Shown one piece after another: positions 9,540 to 20,124 of a DNA stretch of 64,000 nt; position 1 is the stretch's first letter, and every line of letters starts with the position of its first letter. This DNA is from Chamaea fasciata. Taxonomy: Eukaryota; Chordata; Aves; Passeriformes; Sylviidae. The DNA lies in assembly GCA_029207755.1 (NCBI GenBank), contig JARCOQ010000074.1, positions 248,001 to 312,000 on the forward strand. The letters run 5' to 3'. The notes below the pieces were generated by a model. It ran no database searches, was not told where the DNA came from, and saw only the letters and a list, made by a program, of their open reading frames with translations. The translations under genes and the position numbers were made by a program.

Positions 9540-10620
9540 TGCAAGGACAGAAACCAGAAACCGCCCGTCAGCTGAAGGCTCCTGTGCCCTTGTCCCAGCC
9601 GCCCGCGGTGCCCAGGCCACGCTGGCCGTGCTCAGGGCTGGGCCCAAAGCTGCCCATCATTGCTGGCAGGACGTGTGCCCAGCCTGCAGCCAGCCACGGC
9701 GCATCCAGCCCTCAGCAGCTGCCCGGAGCAAGATGCTCCTGTGCTGGCTGCCATCTCCCAAAAGCTCTTACCCCACCCGTGCCAAGAAGACGGGGACCCA
9801 CCTCACGCCATCCGCCGCTGGAAGAAAAGCTGCTCCCAAACCACGTCCTCAGCCTTCTCCAAGGGCGCGGCCCATCCACGCCACAGCTGGTCCCAAGCAC
9901 TTCCCAATCCAAACTGGACACCACCTAGAACACTTCCTTTAGAAAAACAAACAACCAATTAACAGACAATAAGGGGAAACAAGGGAAAAGGTAAAAGATG
10001 TGATCTCTGTCAGGGGCTTGAGGAAGGGCCAATTCTGACATGCTTGGGAAAAACCCACCCACCAGTGAGGGAAGCCCATGCTTTCACTCTTCCCCCCTGC
10101 ACTGCCCCCCAAAATAATGGTGATCCCAAAGCAAACAAGGGCAGTGGAGCAGCCCACGCCCTTCCTTGCCTGCCAAGCAAAGCAGCCCATGGACAGGCTC
10201 TGGAGTCCCACCTCTGCTCCCACCTTGGGGGTTTGTTTGTGTCGGGCTGGCTGCCCCAGCCCCAGCCCAGGGCACGGTGGGTGGTGGGGGCTGTTGGCAG
10301 GGCCAGGAGCCAACTCCCATTTCGTAACCACCCCAGCCTGTGCCCCCAGCCCTGCCAAAAAGCAGCTTGGCAGCCCACTGAACAATCAGTTGGACCTGCC
10401 CCAGCAAAGGGAGGAACCTGTGGTTCCTGGACAGGCCGTGCAATGCCCAAATCTGGGAGCATCCCCCTGTGCGTGGACTCATCTGCAAATTGGCTGTGGA
10501 GCCTGGCTTTGAAGAAGGTGCCAGAATCGAAGTCAATCATCTTCACCTTTGTGGTGGCAAGGTCCCAGAAGAGGTTTTCATCCTTGATGTTGTCCTCGCT
10601 GTCTCCAGCAGCAGCAGCCG
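9540..10620 (-). pseudogene. Decayed partial copy of a PIM-like kinase gene
   Basis: On the minus strand about 10493-10610 encodes a remnant of the PIM catalytic exon: NIKDEN in place of HRDIKPQN, then DLATTKVKMIDFDSGTF where an intact gene has IDFGCGT. The HRD motif and the glycine of DFG are lost. The splice donor after QFA reads AT instead of GT (10491-10492). Flanking intron sequence at 10044-10470 and 9540-9680 matches introns of the intact gene (11660-12110 and 11040-11170), so it arose by tandem duplication. The exons for the lower C-lobe were not found. Confidence 0.7.
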
Positions 10621-10933
10621 CACCTTGTCCAGCTTCTCCAGGGGCTCCTTCTCGTTCCCTGGGAGTGAGACCAGGCTCTCAGGGCTCTGCCCAGGGCCCC
10701 AGCTGTCAGTGAACCAGGACAAGCAAAACCAGCCTGGATGGCAGCCACCAGTGCTGGGCAGAGCAGCTCGGCTCCAGCACGAGGGCTGCCTGTGCCCATC
10801 CCATGAGCCCTGCGCAGTGACACAGGCAGGACAAAAAGTCTGGGTTGCTCTGCTTCTGATCGCCAAGGCATGTGTGCAGCTGGAACTTACCAGGGCCCTG
10901 CATCAAAGTGTGCCTGTGGCTCTCTCCCTTCTT

Positions 10934-13370
10934 CTATGGCAGATGAGTATCCTGCATCCAAGGATCACAGAACAGGTCTTCTAATGAGGGCCTGTCCAAG
11001 GAGTGCACTGATAAACACCACCTGATCAGATCTTGGCAATCTGGGGAGAGAAACCAGAAGCTGCCAGTCAGTTGGAGAAAGCTCCTGTCCCACTATTCCC
11101 ATGCCCAGGCCATGCTGCATGTGCTCAGAGCTGGGCCTAAACTTTCCCACCAATTCCCTGTTTTGGAGGAGATCAGGAGAGCAGGACATGTGCCACCTCC
11201 TCAGCAGCTGCCAAAGCAGGATGCTCACAAGCCAACTGCTGTTTCCCAGCACTGGTATTCCCCCTGTGCCCAGAGATGAGCATCCACCTTGAGAGAGCCG
11301 TTGTGGCAGGGAGAGCTGATGGTCCCAGCTGATCTTCTGACCCCTCCTGAAAGGGTGTCTTCCACAGACCATCTGGTGCAGCAGGATGCCTAGGGACCAG
11401 ATGGTAGCTGGCTCGCCATAGTACCAGCCACAGTGGGTCCATTCCAGGGGGCTGTAGGATGGTGTTCCTATGGAATACAGATGGAGTTCATCAGGGGGAT
11501 GCTGCTGCTCCCAGAGCCTGGCCCCAGCATCCCTGGGCATGCGGGGGCTGCACCAGTGGCACGTGGGGTGACCTGCTGCTCTCTCACCAGCACCAGTGAC
11601 TTGTTTACAAACTCAGGGTTGGAAAAAAAGCTACTAGTGTCAGAAGGGGGCAGCGGAAGCCGTGGCAAGGCCTGGCCATGACATCCAAAGGAAAACCCCA
11701 CTCGGCGCCAGGGAAAAACCATGCCCTCATCCTCCCTGCCTGCATTGCCCCAAAAAACATTATGAAGCCAGGGCAAATAAGGCAGGCAGAGCAGCCCAAG
11801 CCCATTCTTGCCTGCACACCAAACTGGCTGCTGCACTGCTTCTAGCCCCCGCTTCTCTGCTACTCTCACCCACAGGTGTTTTTGTTGAGCTGCCTGCCCC
11901 AACCCCAGTGCCAGTCCTGGGCAGAGTGGCTGGCAAAGGCTGCCAGCAGGGCTGGAAGCTGGCCCCCCACGCACCCTTGCTCAAAAGCCACTTGGCTGAA
12001 GACTCAGTGCCGTGTCTGGCAGCAAAAGGGAGAGTCCCTGCTGCACACCCAGGCTGGGCCATGAGATGCTGGGACCGGGAGCACACCCCTGCGTGGGCTC
12101 ACCTGCAAATTGAGTGTATGCTCTCTCTTGCAGGTAGGTGCCACAGCCAAAGTCAATCAATTTGGCCTGCCCGGTAGCCAGGTCAACCAAGATGTTCTGG
12201 GGTTTGATGTCCCTGTGCAGGACCCCGCAGCTGGTGCAGTGCCGCACGACTTCCAGGACCTGGCGGAACAGCTCCCGCGCCACCTCCTCGGACAGGAACC
12301 TCCGTGCCCGAATGAAATGCTGGAGGTCCTGACACCGCTCCGGGCGCTCCAGCACCATCACGATGTTGTTGGAGAGCTCCACCCACTCCAGCAGCTGGAC
12401 CACACCAGGGAAGCCAGTGGAGACCCTGTCCAGCAGCACGATCTCCAGCGGTGCGCTGGTGCCGTTGGGCTGTGGGAGGACCACGATGCCGTCAGTGGGG
12501 CTGAGGCCCTGCCAGGGGTGGGGAAGCGCTCACCCTGCCCGGGATGTTCTGCACCCTCCAGTGGCCGCACGCCCGCTCTCCCTCGAGGCGTCCTGGCGGA
12601 TTCCACCCTGCCGGGCCTCGGCTCGTCCCCGCCCGGCACGCCCCGGCTTCTCCCGCTGGCCCCCGCTCACTCACCAGCTCTCCCCAGTGCCGGACGCGGT
12701 TCCGTGGCACCCTTTTGATGGCCACCTGCAAGGCCAGGGGAGCAGCGGGCTGAGCTCACCGCCCGCCCTGCCCAGCCCCATCCTCTTCCTCCTCCTCCGC
12801 CCTTCTCCTCCTCCTCCTGCACCCCCTCCTCCTGCGCCCGCCGCTCACCGGGGCGCCATCCGAAAGCCGCGTCGCCGCGAAGACAGTTCCGAAGCCGCCG
12901 CGCCCCAGCAGCGAACCCAGCCGGTACTGCTCCTGGAGGCGCTGCTGCGCCTTCCCTGCCGGAGAGACGCGGCTGTCAGCGCTCGGCCTGGGGCCAGGAA
13001 CGGCCCCTGAGCGCCCCTCAACCACCCCAGGCCGGGCATCCCCAGGCGTTCGCTCCTGGGAAGGCGACACTGGCGGCTCGGGGCCGGCGGCCGCGCTGGC
13101 CAGCGGCGGAGCTCGGGCCGGGGAAGGCGCAGCGCAGGCGGCGGGAGCGGCCGCGCCGCGTGTGTCCGCGGGGCCCGGGAGGGGCCGGGGCCGGGCTCGG
13201 AACAGGCGGAGGCAAAGCGCGGCGATACTGTCCCTGGCCCAGGCACCGATCCCCGCCCAGCACCGCCATCGCCAGGACAGCCAGAGGCGGGCGGAGGCGA
13301 GAGCGCGGTGGGAGGCCCGGGGGCGGGGACGGGGCAGCCCCGCCCGGGGCCGGGGGCGGGCCGGGGGCAT
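10934..13370 (-). CDS. PIM-like serine/threonine kinase, five exons, apparently intact
   Basis: Exons (5' to 3'): 13370-12849, 12725-12675, 12469-12103, 11467-11288, 11040-10934. All junctions are GT-AG and in phase, giving 408 residues and a TAG stop. Residues 1-140 are an Arg/Pro/Ala-rich extension. The kinase domain has LGRGGFGTVF (P-loop), VAIK (lysine), the PIM-type hinge VLERPE with proline, HRDIKPQN (catalytic loop) and IDFGCGT (DFG). The usual PPEW is SPLEW. It ends DLIRWCLS...DPWMQDTHLP, the PIM C-lobe end. PIM kinases are constitutively active and cytosolic or nuclear, and promote growth and survival. The start is chosen at MPPARP; the frame stays open further upstream. A decayed copy lies directly 3'. 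PIM-like genes are multicopy in passerines. Confidence 0.85.
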
Positions 13371-13494
13371 GGCCCGGCCCTGCAGGGGAGAGGGACACTG
13401 GGAGAGGAGGGGGACACCGGGACAGGGAGACTGGGAGCGGGTGTGGGACTGCAGGAGAGGGAGAGGAGAAGCAGGAGGGAGTCGCAAGAGGAGC

Positions 13495-13555
13495 TTTTTT
13501 TTTTGCTGCTGCTGCTGCTGCTGCTGCCGCTGCTGCCGCTGCTGCCGCTGCAACT
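13495..13555 (+). repeat. CTG/CCG trinucleotide repeat
   Basis: GCTGCTGCTG...GCCGCTGCCGCTGC following a T-run. It lies about 125 bp upstream of the PIM-like start, on the opposite strand to its transcription, so it would read CAG/CGG in a 5' leader if transcribed. Confidence 0.85.
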
Positions 13556-13559
13556 GAAG

Positions 13560-14270
13560 CCCCGGGGCCGTTTTTCCCCGGGGCCGTTTGTCCGTCGCCC
13601 GCTCAGCGCCACGCCGAGCCCCGCACGCCCCGGGGGCATCCCCTGAGCCTTCCAAACACGGGAACTTTGCCCCGTTGAGCCAAGACCCAGAGCCTTGACT
13701 CCTGCACTGTGGCAGAGCAATCCCCTTGGCTGCTGCTGTGCATTGTCCCTGCTGAGGGTCACACACTGTCAGAGAACATTCCTTGAATGCAGAATTCGTA
13801 CCTGGCCCAAGCACTGCACTTGCGTCTCCAGCATTGCTTTCCAAGAAAAACGGGGGTAGGCAAATTGTGTGTAGCTCATGGTATTTTACAGCGTCTAAAA
13901 CTTGCCAAGTCATGGATCTTAGAGGTGAGATCCATTTGTAGTTAATGAGATGGAGAAGTAGTGCAAAATGGAAAAGGGGAGCATAGAAATAAATAGAGAA
14001 AACCATCTTGGATTGGTTCTTTCCATTTTTGTTTCATTTTTTAAAAGCTGTTTCAGCTTTCCCAGAATCTTCTCCACAGTCCTGTCTGCTCTTTCCAAGA
14101 ACCCTTCCTGGAGAACGAGCTGCAGCTTCTGTCACTAAATGTCCTACCAACGGCAGCAAGTTTGTGAAGGAAAATAAAAAACGGTTTTACAAATATATTA
14201 ACGGCAAAAGGAAGGCTAAAAACCGACCTTTGTTCTTTGCTGGATGTGGGAGGGAACTTAGGAACTGCAG
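13560..14270. other. Upstream flank of the PIM-like gene, no gene recognised
   Basis: GC-rich to 13680, then ordinary composition. The minus-strand frame continuing from the PIM exon into this region is not backed by motifs. Confidence 0.35.
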
Positions 14271-15060
14271 ATGAGGAGATGGCAGAAGTGCTTAACGCCT
14301 TCTTTGCCTCAGTCTTTAGTGGGAATATGGTTTGTCCTCAGGACAGCTGCCCTCCTGGGCTGGTAGATGGTGTCAGGGAATAGAATGGTGCCCCTGTTAT
14401 CCAGGAGGAGGCAGCCAGAGAACTGCTGAGCCAAATGGATGTTCACAGATCTGTGGGCCCAAGTGGGATCCACCACAGGGTGATGAGGGAGCTGGCAGAT
14501 GAGCTTGTGAAGCCGCTCTCCATCATTTACCAACAGTCCTGGCTCACTGGTGAGGTTCCGGAGGACCGGAAACTGGCCAATGTGACAGCCATTCACACAA
14601 AGGGTGGGAAGGAGGAACTGGTAATTAGAGGCCAGTTAGCCTGACCTCAGTACCCGGTAAGGTCACGGAGCAGTTTATATTGAGTGTCATCATGCAGCAC
14701 CTACAGGACGGCCCGGGGATCAGAGCCAGCCAGCACGGGTTTAGGAGGGGCAGGTGTTGTTTGACCAACCTGCCTCTTCTATGAACAGGTGACCTGCGTG
14801 GTGGATGTGGGAGAGGCTTTGGATGTTGTCTGTTTGGACTTCAGCAAGGCCTTTGACACTGTCTCCCACAGCACACTCCTGGGAAAGCTGGCGGCCCACG
14901 GCTTGGACAGGAGCACTCTTTGCTGGGGAGGCAAAGGCAGAGGGTGGTGGGGAATGGCGCCGCATCCAGCTGGCAGCCGGTCACCAGTGGTGTTCCTCAG
15001 GGGTCTGTTCCTCGGGGCTCCTGGACTCAGCCCCAAATCCACCTGATAAAAATCCACCGA
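14270..15060 (+). mobile_element. CR1 LINE fragment (reverse transcriptase part), decayed
   Basis: Translated pieces match the CR1 (chicken repeat 1) reverse transcriptase in several frames: HHRVMRELADELVKPLSIIY (14474), QQSWLTGEVPEDRKLANVT, and, after a gap, LDFSKAFDTVSHSTLLGKLA (14837) and GVPQGS-like residues near 14995. Stops and frameshifts separate them. The YADD-containing part, endonuclease and 3' end are absent, so it is dead. Confidence 0.85.
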
Positions 15061-15179
15061 AATCCCTGCAGAGCTCTTGGTCTTCCTTCAGTTGTCTTCA
15101 AGTCTCCATGGCTTGTGCAGCTGCTTGGAATCGGTTCGGAATTCTCTTAAGGAGGAAGATATCAAAGCGCACCTCGTGA

Positions 15180-15640
15180 TTTTTGGTTTTTTAATTGCAG
15201 GAGTATTTTTTTTATTTTTCATTTCATTGAAGAGTTGACTGAAGCGTTCTTTAGGTGATCTTGGTGCTGAATGTCTCCTTAGGAGTTCTGAGCACAGCGA
15301 AGAATGAGCCCCTTGCAGGCTGACCCTGTTTGGACAACCTGCTTCTCACCCAACCTCACCACGTGTGACATCACCCACCTTGGACTGCGCTCCCAAAACA
15401 TAAAAGAAAATTCAGCATTTTTTATTAAAAACAAACTTATGTAAATAATAAAATTAGAAAATTATTTTTCAGTTTTATAATAACATTTTTCTATATTTTA
15501 TTACCTAATTTTTATATTGACATTATAAAATCACTATATTTTTAGCAACGAAAAAGGTTATTGGTCATTGGTTCTAAGTAACACACTTCCCTTCATGAAT
15601 TGCTTGACCACTACTGGCGATTGATTTCTTCTTCTTCATG
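15180..15640. other. AT-rich spacer
   Basis: Strongly AT-rich, especially 15410-15550, without coding or repeat-family signals that I recognise. Confidence 0.5.
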
Positions 15641-16500
15641 CTGATTTGCTCTATTTTTAGTCCTTTTGTCATCTTCTTTAGCATTTTCTCAGACAGGGTA
15701 AAAAGGGCAACTTTGGGGTTCATGGAGACATTTCTGGGGCACATTTGGGGCAGGGAATTTGGAGAGAACTTGAGGGTCTGGAGGACACATTTGGGAAGCG
15801 GGTGGACACTTGGAGGGGCACTTAGGGATTCTGTCGGACAATTCGGGGTCCAGGGGGCACTTGGAGGTCAGGGAGGGGAATCCGGGGCCCTTCGGGATCC
15901 GGGCGGGCACCTGGGGGGCTCTGAGGGGACTCTCTGGGGCGCGGGGGATGATGGGAGTTGTAGGCGCGGGTAGAACAGGGTTGAACGGCGCCGCGGAGCA
16001 TCACGGGAGGTGGAGGCGCAGCTCCAATGGCTGTCGGCGGGGCGCGGGGCATGATGGGAGATGGAGTCACGGCTGGAGTAGCGCTCCGAGTGCGCCGCGG
16101 AGCATGCTGGGAGCTGTAGTCCCGGAAGTGGCTCGAACGCGGCGTCTGGGGCTCCGGGAAGGCGCTTTGGGGACACTTTTGTGTCCGAGCCGCGATTTGA
16201 GGTCCTCGGGGGGAACGTGTACGGCTCGGGAGCACTTGCGGGGAGCTTGGGGAGCTGTCACCGAGCTCTCTAGGGCGCGGGGCGGGGCAGGAGTTTTTAG
16301 GCGCAGAACCGTGTTCCGAGGGGCTCCGAGGCCAGGGGGGATGATTGGAGATGAATTCCCTGAAGTCGCTCTAAGGGGAATCTGTGGGGTCGGAGCGTTC
16401 AAGGGATCCGGGGACGCTTTGGGGGCGGGCGAATGGGCGCTGAGGGAACAGTTGGGGATCCTGGAGGGGCCGGGGGACACTTGTTTAGTTCAACGTGGTT
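15640..16500. repeat. CpG-rich tract with repeated ZNF143/THAP11-like motifs
   Basis: Imperfect copies of a GATGGGAGNTGTAG-like element recur near 15946, 16001, 16050, 16103 and 16339. The copy at 16103-16121 (GCATGCTGGGAGCTGTAGT) on the minus strand reads ACTACAGCTCCCAGCATGC, close to the SBS/ZNF143 promoter motif ACTACAATTCCCAGCATGC. Between copies lie GGGGCACTTGGAGG-type repeats. It may be a CpG-island promoter relic or a minisatellite that swept up one such site. Confidence 0.55.
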
Positions 16501-17150
16501 TTCTGCTCATGAAACGTACGTATTGTATTTAAAACTTAATATTCCATAGGTATGGGTTCTATAGGCGTAGATATCAATTAGCCTAAGTGCAAAACCTAAT
16601 ATTCCATGTAAGAATTATGTTCTCTACTGTTAAAAGCAAAATTAACCAAAACAAACCAAAAAGGAGAGGGTTAACAATTAATGAGAAAGGAACAGAAAAG
16701 GTTGTTATGCCACTGTAAACTTTCACTCTGAGTCTACATTTCAAATGATACAGGTGACCCATCTGAAGGAGGATTTCTCCTCAGGGGAAATGTCTTTCTA
16801 AAAGTTTCCTTTGTTGCAAGGAGCTGCCTCTGTGCCAGGAGCCCGGCCCAGCTCAGCAGCACAGAAACAGCACAAGGACTTGAATGACCCTCCCGTGGAT
16901 TTGGTGTTTCCATTCAACTCTGTCCCTGAAAGAGTGTTCCAAAAACTTCTCAAGAACTCAAAGGTAAATTAAAACACTGAAGTTTTTTGCAGTTTTAATG
17001 GGACACACAGAGAGACCCAATGGAGAAAGTGTCCCCAGGTTCCATCACTGCAGGCACTGATGACAGGTGCGGACAGACAAGGCAAAGGTGTCTCTGGTGC
17101 TGAGCAAACCTGGATGTGTTCCATGAATCCAAAAGGCCAAGGCCTGAGCC
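16500..17150. other. Spacer, no gene recognised
   Basis: AT-rich 16500-16760 with the word TAATATTCCAT twice (about 16539 and 16601), then mid-GC. No open frame of note. Confidence 0.4.
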
Positions 17151-17159
17151 CCGGCCCCT

Positions 17160-17393
17160 GGCAGGGCAGGGATCTGTGGGGCAGGGATCTGTGGGGTAGG
17201 GATCTGTGGGTCAGGGCACAGCCGTGGGTCACAGTTCTATGGATCAGGGCTCTGTGGGTCACAGATCCGTGGGTCCGGGCTCAGCCGTGGGTCACAGATC
17301 CGTGGGTCAGGGCTCTGTGGGTCAGGGCTCTGTGGGTCAGGGCTCAGCCGTGGGTCACAGATCCGTGGGTCAGGGCTCAGCCGTGGGGCTCAC
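17160..17393. repeat. Minisatellite (GATCTGTGGGTCAGGGCTC family)
   Basis: About ten imperfect copies of an 18-27 bp unit built on GTGGGTCAGGG and GTGGGTCACAGATCC. Open frames across it on the plus strand (Trp/Val/Arg-rich) are repeat artefacts. Confidence 0.85.
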
Positions 17394-17460
17394 CGTGGCA
17401 GGGGTTGCTCAGGAGGTCACTCGGGGGGCGCCGGATCCTGTGGGGCGGCTCCAGCGGCTC
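17394..17460 (-). other. Candidate exon C (67 bp) of an unidentified minus-strand gene
   Basis: On the minus strand CTGCCCCACAG precedes, and CACG|GTGAGC follows, a 67-bp stretch that in one frame reads EPLEPPHRIRRPPSD and LLSNPCH. Both splice sites are good. I do not recognise the protein. Two other candidate exons lie upstream on this strand, but I could not find one frame that joins all three, so they may be parts of different transcripts or chance. Confidence 0.3.
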
Positions 17461-17569
17461 CTGTGGGGCAGAGACGGGGGCGGGACAATCTGTGGGGCAG
17501 GAGCCATCTGGGGGGCGGGGATGGGATCTGTGGGGCGGGGTTTGGGATTCGGGATCCATGGGGCAGAGC

Positions 17570-18215
17570 GGGGATCCCTCAAAATTCCCACAAAAATCCC
17601 CAAATTTCCCAAAAACTCCAAATTTCCCCCCCCAAAAATTCCAATTTTTTTCCTCGAAAAAATTCCCAAAATTTTCCCCATTTTTCCCAATTTTTCCCCA
17701 TTTTTTCCCAATTTTTCCCCAATTTTTCCCCATTTTTCCCAATTTTTTCCCAATTTTTCCCCATTTTTCTCAATTTTTCCCAATTTTTTATAATATTTCG
17801 AAAGTTTCCCACAGAATCCTCAAAAAATTCCCCCAAAATTCCCCAAAATTTTCCACAAAAATTCCCAAATCTTTCAAATCCCCCCAAATGTTCCCATTTT
17901 TTTCCCCAATTTTCCCAAATTTTGGGGGCTTTCCCCCAAATTTTCCCCAAAAATCCCCTTAAAAACGACCCCAAACCATCAAAAAATCCCAAAATTTTCC
18001 CGATTTTCCCCCAAAATCACCTAAAAATTCCCCCCAAAATCCCCAAATTCCCAATTTTCACCCCAAATCTCCCAAAATTTCCCCAAAATTCTCCCAGATT
18101 TTCCAAATCCTCCATTTTCCCCCCAGAATTCCCCTAAAAACAACCCCAAAAATCCCAAATTTCCCCCAAATTCTCAAATTTTCACCCCAAATTTCGGGTT
18201 TTTCCCCCAAAACTT
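17570..18215. repeat. C-rich arm of an inverted low-complexity tract (CCCCAAAATTCCC type)
   Basis: The plus strand is an almost unbroken series of CCCAAAATTCCC / TTTTTCCCC words with very little G. It is the complement-sense partner of the G-rich arm at 18245-19190. Confidence 0.9.
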
Positions 18216-18221
18216 TCCAAC

Positions 18222-18244
18222 CTCGAGGGCCACCAGTGGGCGCT
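18222..18244 (-). other. Candidate exon B (23 bp), weak
   Basis: At the junction of the two low-complexity arms, a short non-repetitive island on the minus strand has CTCTCCCTGCAG before it and GTTGGA after it. The acceptor is good and the donor poor. Too short to identify. Confidence 0.15.
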
Positions 18245-19195
18245 CTGCAGGGAGAGAATTTGGCGGATTTTGGGAAAATTTGGGGGAATTTTGGAGAGTT
18301 TTGTAGGAATTTTGGGAGAATTTTGATGATTTGGAGTCATTTTGGGGCAAATTTGGGGGAATTTTTTGGGAAATTTGGGAGAATTTGGGGGAAAATTTGG
18401 GTAATTTGGAAAAAATTGGGGGGATTTTTGGAAAATTCAGGGGATTTGGAGGGAAATTTTGGGGGATTTTGGGAGGAATTTGGGAAAAAATTTGGGACTT
18501 TTGGTGGGAAATTTGGGGTTTTTTCCAGAAATTTCGGGGTTATTTGGGGGAATTTTGGGAAAATTTGGGAATTTTAGGGGGAAATCCGGGGAATTCGGAG
18601 GAATTCAAAGAAGGAATGGTGAAATCCTGGGAATTTTTGGACCATTTTGGGTCATATCAGGGGAAATTTTGGGTGATTTGGGAGGGAAATTTTGGGAATT
18701 TTTGGGGATTTTTGTGATTTTTGAAGAAATTTTGGGATTTTTTTTAGATTTTGGTGAAATTTGGGAGAATTTGGAGGATTTTTGAAAAATTTTTGAGAAT
18801 TTTGGGGAATTTGGGGGGATTTTTGACAAAATTTTGGGAAATTTTTTTGGATTTTGGTAAAATTTGGGGAATTTTTGAGGAAATTTTGGGAATTTTTGTG
18901 GGCTGTTTTTGGGGGGAATTTCGGGAGAATTTTGGTCGATTTTGGGGGGATTTGGGGACAATTTTGGGGGAGATATTTGTGGAATTTTGAAGAATTTTGG
19001 GGGATTTTTTAAGAAATTTTGGGAATTTTGGGGGCATTTTGGTAAAATTTGGGGATTTTTTGGGACTTTTGAGGAAATTTTGGGAATTTTTTTAGATTTT
19101 GGGGAAATTTGAGGGGAATTTTGGGGATTTTTGGGGAAATTTGGGGCGGATTTTTTGGGGGGGAAATTCGGGACAATTTTGGGGTCATTTGGGGC
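18245..19195. repeat. G-rich arm of an inverted low-complexity tract (GGGGAATTTTGGGG type)
   Basis: Plus-strand GGGAATTTTGGGG/TTTGGGGGAATTT words for 950 bp with very little C. Together with 17570-18215 it makes two long arms in opposite orientation around a short unique island. Confidence 0.9.
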
Positions 19196-19196
19196 C

Positions 19197-19476
19197 TCGG
19201 TGTATCCCGTCATTCCCCGCGCCGCTTTGCGCCACGGTGTATCCCGTCATTCCCCGTGGTGCCCCTTTGCGCCTTGGTGTATCCCGTCGTGCCCCGCGGT
19301 GCCGCTTTGCGCCTCAGTGTATCCCGTCATGCCCCGCGCCGAATTACACCTCGGTGTATCCCGTCGTGCCCTGCGGTGCCACTTTGCGCCTCGGTGTATC
19401 CCGTCATGCCCTGCGGCGCTCTGTGCCTCGGTTTATCCCATCATTCCCCCGGCGCCGCTTTGCTCCTCGGCGTACA
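19197..19476. repeat. Tandem repeat, 7-8 units of about 36-41 bp
   Basis: Units start GGTGTATCCCGTCATTCCCC or close variants and end CTTTGCGCCTC. Unit starts are near 19199, 19236, 19277, 19317, 19354, 19394 and 19430. CpG-rich. Confidence 0.9.
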
Positions 19477-19485
19477 AATGACGTC

Positions 19486-19700
19486 ACCCGCATTTATTTC
19501 GCCTCTCATTTGCATAAATTTACATAAGGCTGGCGCATCAGTGAGGTGGGCGGGGTCAGAGCCACGCCCAGGCCCCTCCCAGTACAAACCAGCAACTCCC
19601 AGTCCCCGTGGTCAGTGACGTCATTCGCGTTTATTTGTGCTCTCATTTACATAAATTTGCATCTCGGCGCGGTGGGCGGGGTCAGAGCCGCGTTGGCCCC
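19486..19700 (+). promoter_or_regulatory. Two tandem CRE + octamer + GC-box modules
   Basis: Two copies of a 127-bp module. Each has a perfect CRE TGACGTCA (19489-19496 and 19616-19623), a TTTATTT word, an octamer ATTTGCAT (19508-19515 and 19655-19662) beside an ATTTACAT variant, and GGTGGGCGGGGTCAGAGCC (about 19542 and 19671). CRE is the CREB/ATF site and ATTTGCAT the POU (Oct) site. The modules differ by point changes, yet both CREs and one octamer each are perfect. Which gene they might serve is unclear. Confidence 0.6.
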
Positions 19701-19767
19701 TCCCACTCCCTCCCAGTACAACCCAGTAACCCCCAGGCCCCGCCCAGTTTGTCCCGCCCTTATCGCT

Positions 19768-19777
19768 CCATATAAGG
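19768..19777 (+). promoter_or_regulatory. CArG box (SRF-type site)
   Basis: CCATATAAGG matches the CC(A/T)6GG serum response element exactly. It lies about 145 bp from the second CRE. Confidence 0.5.
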
Positions 19778-19879
19778 GAAGGGGGCGTGGCCTGACAAAG
19801 GGCGTGGTCGGTTCACCTGTGGGGGGAGGGGCAAAGGTTAAACCACACCCAGAAACCCCAAAACCAGTTTAAACCAGAA

Positions 19880-20100
19880 TAAACCAGTAACCCCCAAACC
19901 CACTCCCAGTCCATCCCAGTATAAACCAGTGACCCCAAACCCACTCCCAGTCCATCCCAGTATAAACCAGTGACCCCAAACCCACTCCCAGTCCATCCCA
20001 GTATAAACCAGTGACCCCAAACCCACTCCCAGTCCATCCCAGTATAAACCAGTGACCCCAAACCCAGTCCCAGTCCATCCCAGTATAAACCAGTGACCCC
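19880..20100. repeat. Tandem repeat, five units of about 43 bp
   Basis: Units of AACCAGTGACCCC...AAACCCACTCCCAGTCCATCCCAGTATA, nearly identical to each other. Minus-strand frames reading WGHWFILGWTGSG-like repeats come from this array. Confidence 0.95.
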
Positions 20101-20124
20101 CAGTCCCCGTCCCAGTGCCCTCAC

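Noticed and set aside
12756..14006. A 416-codon minus-strand frame with a glutamine run
   Set aside because: Only its end is real (PIM exon 1). The glutamine run is the CTG repeat read in reverse and the upstream part has no motif, so I start the protein at 13370.
17409..18140. Lys/Pro/Phe-rich and Gly/Lys-rich frames of 120-300 codons
   Set aside because: Read-through of CCCCAAAATTTTCCCC-type low-complexity sequence.
19197..20110. Regular repeats that could suggest a CRISPR array
   Set aside because: Units are contiguous, with no unique spacers of constant length, in a eukaryotic genome; these are minisatellites.
19813..20124. WGHWFILGWTGSG-type repeat protein on the minus strand
   Set aside because: Product of the 43-bp tandem array, open in several frames and with no start or splice context.
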